A stretch of 64,000 nt of DNA from Tamarix chinensis (lineage: Eukaryota > Streptophyta > Magnoliopsida > Caryophyllales > Tamaricaceae), in contig CM060176.1 in the NCBI GenBank assembly GCA_030549775.1, forward strand, positions 101,078,303 to 101,142,302. The letters are read 5' to 3'. Positions 57,907 to 64,000 of this stretch are shown in pieces (position 1 is the first letter of the stretch; each line of letters begins with the position of its first letter). The notes below the pieces were generated by a model. It saw nothing but the letters and a program-made list of their open reading frames with translations. It made no database searches and had not been told where the DNA came from. Made by a program: the position numbers and the translations under genes.

Positions 57907-60253
57907 ATGGTTTCGTGGGCTCGAGTCCTCCTCTTCTTGGCATGCTCTTTCCCAGTTTTGGTTGAATGCATGGAGCGGCATTACAAGTTCAATGTAAGTT
58001 ACTAGCTACTTACTGCTGCTGCTGCTAAATGGGGGGCGTGTGTGTGCAGGAAAAAGAAAGGTGCTTAATCATGCATCTCGCATCAACAAGAGAGAAATCA
58101 CAAAGGAAAACAATAAAGCTATGCTCATGTCTATCAAATCTCAGACATATAACACACATGGTCATAAGACATTATATACACCCTGCAATTTAAAACTGTC
58201 GAGGGAGGAAGAAGATGGGGGGAGGGGAATGAATGCAATAATGTAGGATATAGGAAAAAGATTACTTCTAGCTAATGGTCTACGTACGAATTAATTAAAT
58301 TATATATATATGGATGATCGGTCAAATAGTTACGTACATGTCGAGCAGGTGGTGATGAAGAACTACACTAAGCTATGCTCCAGCAAGCCAATCGTCACCG
58401 TCAATGGCCGCTTTCCAGGACCCACTATCTACGCTAGGGAAGGCGACAGAGTGCTTGTCAAAGTCGTCAACCATGTCAAGTACAACGTTACTATCCATTG
58501 GTACGTACCATATCTATATATATATGTATCATGATTAATTTCAAAATTAATCCGCTGCTCCAATGAAAGTGATCTCGATTATACTTAAATAAAACCTTTA
58601 ATTTCGCACCCATTATGAATAACCTCCTATTCACCCGCTTATATTGAATTTGTAAGGCATGGAATCAGACAGTTAAGGACGGGTTGGGCGGACGGACCGG
58701 CATACATCGCACAGTGTCCCATTCAGCCCAGACAAAGCTACGTTTACAACTTCACGGTCACCGGCCAAAGGGGCACGCTCTTTTGGCACGCACATATTCT
58801 ATGGCTACGCGCAACCGTGCACGGTGCCATTGTAATCTTACCGAAGCTCGGTGTCCCTTATCCGTTTCCCAGACCTCATAAAGAAGTAGAGGTTGTATTG
58901 GGTGAGTGGTGGAAATCTGATACCGAAGCCGTGATCAACCAAGCTATGAAGACTGGTCTCGCGCCCAATGTCTCTGATGCCCATACCATCAACGGTCACC
59001 CCGGTCCTCTTGCTAACTGCAGCTCCGCCGCTCAAGGCGGATTCAATTTGAAGGTCGAGAGCGGAAAGAGGTATTTGCTAAGAATAATCAACGCAGCGCT
59101 CAACGAAGAACTGTTCTTCAAGGTAGCAAATCACAAGCTGACGGTAGTCGAGGTCGATGCAACGTACGTCAAACCATTCGAGACCGACACGATCGTCATA
59201 GCTCCAGGGCAAACCACCAACGCCATCCTCACCGCCGACAAAACGTTCGGTAAATACATGGTCGCCGCCTCTCCTTATATGGATGCACCTGTCCTAGTAG
59301 ACAATAACACCGCGATCGCTATCGTACAATACAAAACCACCAACACCGCCCTCCGTAACAGCTCAAATCTCCCTACCATCTTCCTAACCAAGCCCCCGCC
59401 TCAAAACGCTACCACCGTAGCCGACAACTTCACAGACTCTCTCCGTGCACTCAACTCGAAGCACTACCCTGCTAGAGTACCATTGACGGTCGATCACGAC
59501 CTATTATTTACCGTTGGATTAGGGATTAATCCATGCCCCACTTGCATTCCCTCTAATGGAAGCAGGGTGGTGGCTGGTATTAATAATATCACCTTCGTTA
59601 TGCCCAAGGTTGCGTTGCTTCAAGCACATTACTTTAATATTAAAGGCGTGTTTGAAGATGATTTTCCTGCTCGTCCGCCCCATGTTTTCAACTTCACCGG
59701 GGCTGGTCCCGCGAATATGCAGACCAAGTTGGCAACCAAGGTTTACAGGCTGCCTTATAATGCGAGCGTCCAACTAGTTATGCAGGATACGGGTATCATT
59801 GCTCCCGAAAACCACCCTATTCATCTTCACGGATTCAACTTCTATGTGGTTGGTAGAGGGCTAGGGAATTATAACCCGAAGGTGGATCCAAAGAGATTTA
59901 ATTTGGTTGATCCTGTCGAGAGGAATACTATTTTGGTTCCCGCCGGTGGTTGGGCTGCCATTAGATGGCGTGCAGATAATCCAGGTATTTATTTAGTAGT
60001 ATCTTATTTTTACCCTATCTCTATATAGCAAGCTCCGATCAAGTTTTCCGATTAAAACTATGAGCAATTGTGTTTATTCCATCGATCTGACTTTTAGTTT
60101 GTTTTATACTGTATTGTCATAGGAGTGTGGTTCATGCATTGTCATCTCGAAGTCCATACGTCATGGGGTCTGAAGATGGCATTTTTAGTCGATAACGGCA
60201 AGGGTCCCGGCGAGTCTATCTTGCCGCCGCCGCCTGATCTTCCAAAATGTTGA
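57907..60253 (+). CDS. Laccase (multicopper oxidase), four exons, complete
   Basis: Exons 57,907-57,993, 58,349-58,500, 58,657-59,984 and 60,123-60,253 join with GT-AG borders into a 565-residue protein, a normal length for plant laccases (EC 1.10.3.2). Residues 1 to about 22 are a signal peptide, so the protein is secreted. All copper-ligand motifs are present: HWHG (79-82), HAH (124-126), HPIHLHG (466-472) and [12 protein letters not shown] starting at 528, with the type-1 Cys at 529. About twelve N-x-S/T sites suggest heavy glycosylation. Laccases oxidise phenols with O2, and in cell walls polymerise monolignols or flavonoids. Which substrate applies here cannot be told. Exon 2 has the 152-bp size usual in the family, but exon 3 is a single 1,328-bp block where most plant laccases have further introns. 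No frame damage is seen. Confidence 0.93.
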
Positions 60254-60413
60254 TCGGCATGGCAACGGAGCCGCAGAGATTCAGACCAATTTTCATTTTC
60301 TTCTTACGATTGTTCAACGGTTTTCGACTCGTACGACCTGATGAGCCGCAATAACAATACTACATTCGAATTGATTAGAGGGGATGTTAAAGAGATTCAA
60401 CAATCATTCAATC

Positions 60414-60419
60414 AATAAA
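60414..60419 (+). terminator. Putative polyadenylation signal of the laccase gene
   Basis: AATAAA about 160 bases after the TGA stop. The intervening sequence has no other gene. Confidence 0.55.
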
Positions 60420-61150
60420 AGAAAAATGTGTTTCCTGGGGTGATGAGCCGGCTAGCGAAGCCTGCCCACATTGCCGACGGAATGGGTGGATCGTTTGAGA
60501 ATATTTATTTTTTGAGTATACTAATGAGTTTCTCTTTCAGTAATTCTTTTGGGTGGAATATCAAATTTTCGAATCAGATGTTTCGCTGGCTTATACCTTT
60601 TGCATGCTTCGTCCCTTCCAATTTCAATGGCCCAAATTCATCGCATTCGATTTGCTACGTCAATATTTATCTCAACATAATTGGAATTAACCATTACTTT
60701 ATATATCTATATATATTAACTTTACAAGTGACATTAATACATCTTATTTACGAGTCTTTCACAAATTATATTTCTTATATGTGGCATCCACATATACAAC
60801 ATCTATACTTCGTAAAATATTTGGAATTTCTTTTTTCCTTTTTTTTTAAAAAAAAAACTTAGTATAAGCATAACATTATCTACTCTAGATACAGCTAAAA
60901 AAAAATATGAGATTCTGGTATATTTGGTTGAGTTTTTGGAACTCCAATGACTATATTTTTTAATTTTATAAGTTTACCTTCTAAATAAATTAAACAAAGC
61001 TAACGGCAACAGCCAATAGCTAGCATCTACTGCCGTCCCAATTATACCTCTTTTCTTTTGAGTTCACTAAAAAAAAATATGCACCAAATTTCAACCACAA
61101 CAAACCATCCCAATTAGACACATTCCAACCTCTTTTCGTTTGAGTTCACT
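60420..61150. other. Intergenic DNA 3' of the laccase, no gene supported
   Basis: A 144-codon frame at 60,428-60,862 has no recognisable domain, becomes Phe/Ile/Tyr-rich where the DNA is AT-rich, and is not called. A motif CCTCTTTTCTTTTGAGTTCA (61,048) recurs with small changes at 61,130 (CCTCTTTTCGTTTGAGTTCA). This is a small direct repeat of about 80 bp spacing just outside the 3' end of the neighbouring LINE. Confidence 0.5.
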
Positions 61151-61154
61151 TATT

Positions 61155-64000
61155 AGTTTTTTTTTTCTTTTGATGAATAGATATTAATCAAGTTCATCAA
61201 TACAAGACAACCTTATAAGAAAGCTTGAATATTATGAACCACTTCCTAGATTCTATAAGAAAACTCGCTCCTATTCGCCTTAATCCAAGAGCATATCCTA
61301 ACCTTAATGAGCAAGATCAGCCATCTATCGCACACTTTAAAGTTATCGACACTACTTTATTCCTAGACTCCCAAATGGCTCTAATTATAGTGAAAAAAGT
61401 TGTATTCCAGATATCTCCCCCCAACCCAATTCCTTTTATACCAAGCCAAGCATAAGCATACTCTTCAATAGAGCCTGACATCACCCATGCAATGCCCAGC
61501 CAATCACTAATCTCATACCAAATCTTCCTTGCCACAATACAATGAAGAAGCACATGGTTCATTGATTCTCTTTCCACCTTACAAAACGAGCACCCTGTTT
61601 CTGTAGGATCCACAATTTGAAATCTAGCTAATATATCTTTAGTATTAAGCCTCTTTTGGACCATAAACCAAGCAATAAGTTCAACACTTGGTGGGGCTAA
61701 ACCGCTCCACATGAAACTGACATCCAGGTTTTGAGGCCTATCCCCTTCAGTCTTCTAATACGTTGCCTGACAAAACAATTTGATTGAGAACAACCCATTA
61801 TCCTCAAAAGCCCATCTAAACGTGTCCTTCTTATCTTTGCTCAGGGGAAACTATTTAATAAACCCTTCCAACTGATCCACTTGCTCGATTTCTCAATAAA
61901 AAAGAAATCTTCTCCACCATAGGACCCATATCCATTATCTTCTTTCACATCGCTCCATACTAGCTACCTACTCGTTTTATTAGCTAGAAACTCTAAAGAG
62001 TCTAGGGAAAATGGTTCCCAACACCCTTGAACCTATCCAACCATCATGCTAGAAGCTAACAGATCTTCCATCCCTAACAACAAATGACAAACTCTCTTTC
62101 AGAATAAGGTTCCCACTTCCCACCTTGACTATGTCCGCTTACGGCGACCAACCTCATCAATTCACAAAACTGTGCATACCCCCACACTGGTCCCCATAAT
62201 GAATTGAGGATATCACGTTCTTCCACAAATCAACATCGACAGTGTAAAACCTCCACCACCATTTGAATAATAATGCATTATTCTTCATGGTTAGGTCCCC
62301 CACTCCGAGACCTCCCAACCATTTGGGTCTCTGAATCACACTCCACCTAACTAAAGGTAAATTTTTTCGGTCCCCACTTTGACTCCAAAAGAAATGACAC
62401 TAAATACTAATAATTTCTTTGACCAAGTCCTTCGAAATCCTAAAGAGAATCATATAATATATGGGTAAGCTGTTAAGAACACTTTTAATTAGAACCAATC
62501 TTCCTACTCTAGAAAGGACTTTTGATTTCCACCCTACTAGCTGCTTTTTTACTTCATCAATCACAGGTTTCCAAGTCTGACTTCTTCCTACTTTTTCCCC
62601 TAACGGAAGGCACAAGTAAAATGGAATGTAATTTACCAACGGCACATCCCAAAATATTATTTGCCTCCCTTTAAAATTGTTCATTCACACCAAGACCTAT
62701 GAGCTCCGTTTTCACAAAATTAACCCCTAGACCCGAGAGTAAGAAGAAAAAATCAAGCAGTCTCCTCTAATTTATGATATTCTCTATAGATGCCCTATAA
62801 AAGATCATTGTGTCATCAGCAAACTGGAGATGAGTGACATGACACCTATGCCTCCCCACTCTTAAGCCTTGAATTAGCCCCATATCAACACCTCTTCTAA
62901 TAATCTGGTTAAATGCCTCCACTGCTAGTTCAAACAAGAACGTTAATATTAAATCCCCTTGTCTAAGCCCCTACCCATAATAAAAGAAGGGGTAGGGGAC
63001 CCATTCACAAGGATCAAGATACTAGCAGTCGAGATACACTCCTTAATCTATCCCCTAAAAACACCACCGAAGCCCATGATCCTCAAAATATCATCCATAA
63101 ATTTTCATCTAATACTGTCATAAGCCTTCTGAAAGTCCAATTTGATCATAACCCCTTACATATCCCTTCTCCTTCTAGACCACTGTACAATTTCATTAAC
63201 TATCAAGGCTCCATCCAAAATACTTCATCCTTCTATGAAAGTTGTTTGTGAATCACCTACCAGATCATCAACCACATGCTTCAACCTCTGGGCAATAATC
63301 TTTGAAATCACCTTACAAATACATCCAACCAGACTAATGGGTCTAAACTGATTCACCTCTTCTGTGTCATCCACTTTAGGAATCAGAGTTACCAAAATTA
63401 TATTGATTGAAGATGATAGTCTATTAAATCGAAAAAAATTTAGGACAACATCCGTAAATTCCTTCCCAATTACACCCCACATCTTCGAAATAAAGCCCAT
63501 ATGATACCCATCATAACTTGGTGCTTTCGGAGGGTCACATGACCATACTACCTTCTTCATGTCCTCCTCTATAGGGATGCTATCAAGCACCAAGCTCTTC
63601 TCAGTCATTAACTTATTGAAACCTTCATCGCTAATCTCCACTTCACGAAAATCTTGCTACTCATACAACCTCTTATAAAAAGAGGTGATAATCGCCCTAA
63701 TCTCTGACGGTTTTGTATACTCCTTCCCGTTGTGAACAAGTCAATTGATAAGATTTCTCCTTCTTCTGATGGCTGCAATTGTGTGGAAATACTTAGTGTT
63801 CCTGTCTCTCTCTTTCAACCCTGTTACTTTAGATAGATGAAGCCAATAAGCCTCCTTTCTCTTGTGCCAACTCCATAACTAACTCTATAATGCTGCCCTT
63901 CTAGCAAGCTCTGCATCATCACTGACCCCCCATGACTAGAGCCCTCCAACTTACTCAGCTCAACTTCAAATAACTTAATCTTTGACTTAATATCCCCAAA
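61155..64000 (-). mobile_element. LINE (ORF2: reverse transcriptase and zf-RVT), continues past the window
   Basis: Minus-strand pieces in order from the right edge: RT N-terminal part (63,641-63,225) with PPKAPSYDGYHMGFI, then FRPISLVGCICKVISKIIAQ; catalytic block FADDTMIFY at about 62,825-62,799; thumb and connection (62,684-62,400) with LVGWKSKVLSRVGRLVLIKS; a GGLGVGDLTMKNNALLFKW segment (62,339-62,157); and the zf-RVT domain (61,712-61,317) with CSFCKVERESMNHVLLHC. A T-run at 61,157-61,168 is the complement of a 3' poly-A tail. Stops separate the frames, so this copy is inactive, but it is the best preserved LINE here. The endonuclease domain would lie beyond 64,000. Confidence 0.85.

Noticed and set aside
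60428..60862. 144-codon frame downstream of the laccase
   Set aside because: Lies past the likely poly-A signal, becomes AT-driven Phe/Tyr/Ile sequence, and has no domain.

Overview
The window looks like nuclear DNA from a flowering plant. The grounds are spliced genes with GT-AG introns, a complete plant laccase, two small genes for secreted peptides that resemble the PIP/PIPL family, and a dense, nested load of plant-type transposable elements (Ty1/copia, Ty3/gypsy, CACTA/En-Spm, LINEs with zf-RVT and RNase H domains, MITEs and a Cassandra-like TRIM). Most of the DNA is AT-rich. The species cannot be named from the sequence. TTAGGG-type blocks occur inside the CACTA element, but they are weak taxonomic evidence.

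Layout, left to right. 1-8.4 kb: AT-rich DNA with a LINE 3' remnant (about 1.6-2.64 kb, minus), a copia-LTR-like stretch with a primer-binding-site-like motif (about 3.03 kb), a fragment of a long LTR-like repeat family (here called family L, 3.17-3.83 kb) and a decayed copia gag-protease (3.84-5.04 kb, minus). 8.4-20.2 kb: a LINE reverse-transcriptase scrap followed by a large inverted family-L copy (9,047-20,165) that carries an internal tandem duplication and is interrupted by a second, complete family-L copy (12,265-16,878, 5-bp target duplication TTACA). 20.2-22.4 kb: short repeats and a LINE tail. 22.46-24.52 kb: peptide gene copy 1. 24.5-44.47 kb: about 20 kb of nested elements, namely a second LINE plus family-L block, a truncated family-L copy, and a minus-strand gypsy element split by a 6.6-kb CACTA element (TSD TAA), a 281-bp palindromic TRIM-like insert (TSD AGAAG) and a 4.1-kb family-L copy (TSD ATAGT). 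44.47-46.53 kb: peptide gene copy 2. 46.5-57 kb: mostly gene-free, with MITEs, a GCAACGA-rich repeat block containing a 5S-like Cassandra LTR, and a plus-strand LINE remnant. 57.7-60.4 kb: an apparently complete four-exon laccase. 61.15-64 kb: a minus-strand LINE running off the window.

Three genes look intact: the laccase (secreted multicopper oxidase) and the two peptide genes, which belong to a duplicated block of about 2.05 kb. The block was presumably once a closer pair and has been forced apart by transposon insertion. The CACTA element still carries a long TNPD-type transposase reading frame with a premature stop and truncation, and a spliced Ulp1-type protease with its catalytic residues. 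Family L is the least familiar object here: copies of 4 kb or more, unusually long inverted ends, 5-bp target duplications, a minisatellite, a degenerate trinucleotide tract and a GC-rich island, and no recognisable protein. No RNA polymerase III gene, CRISPR array or prokaryotic feature was found.
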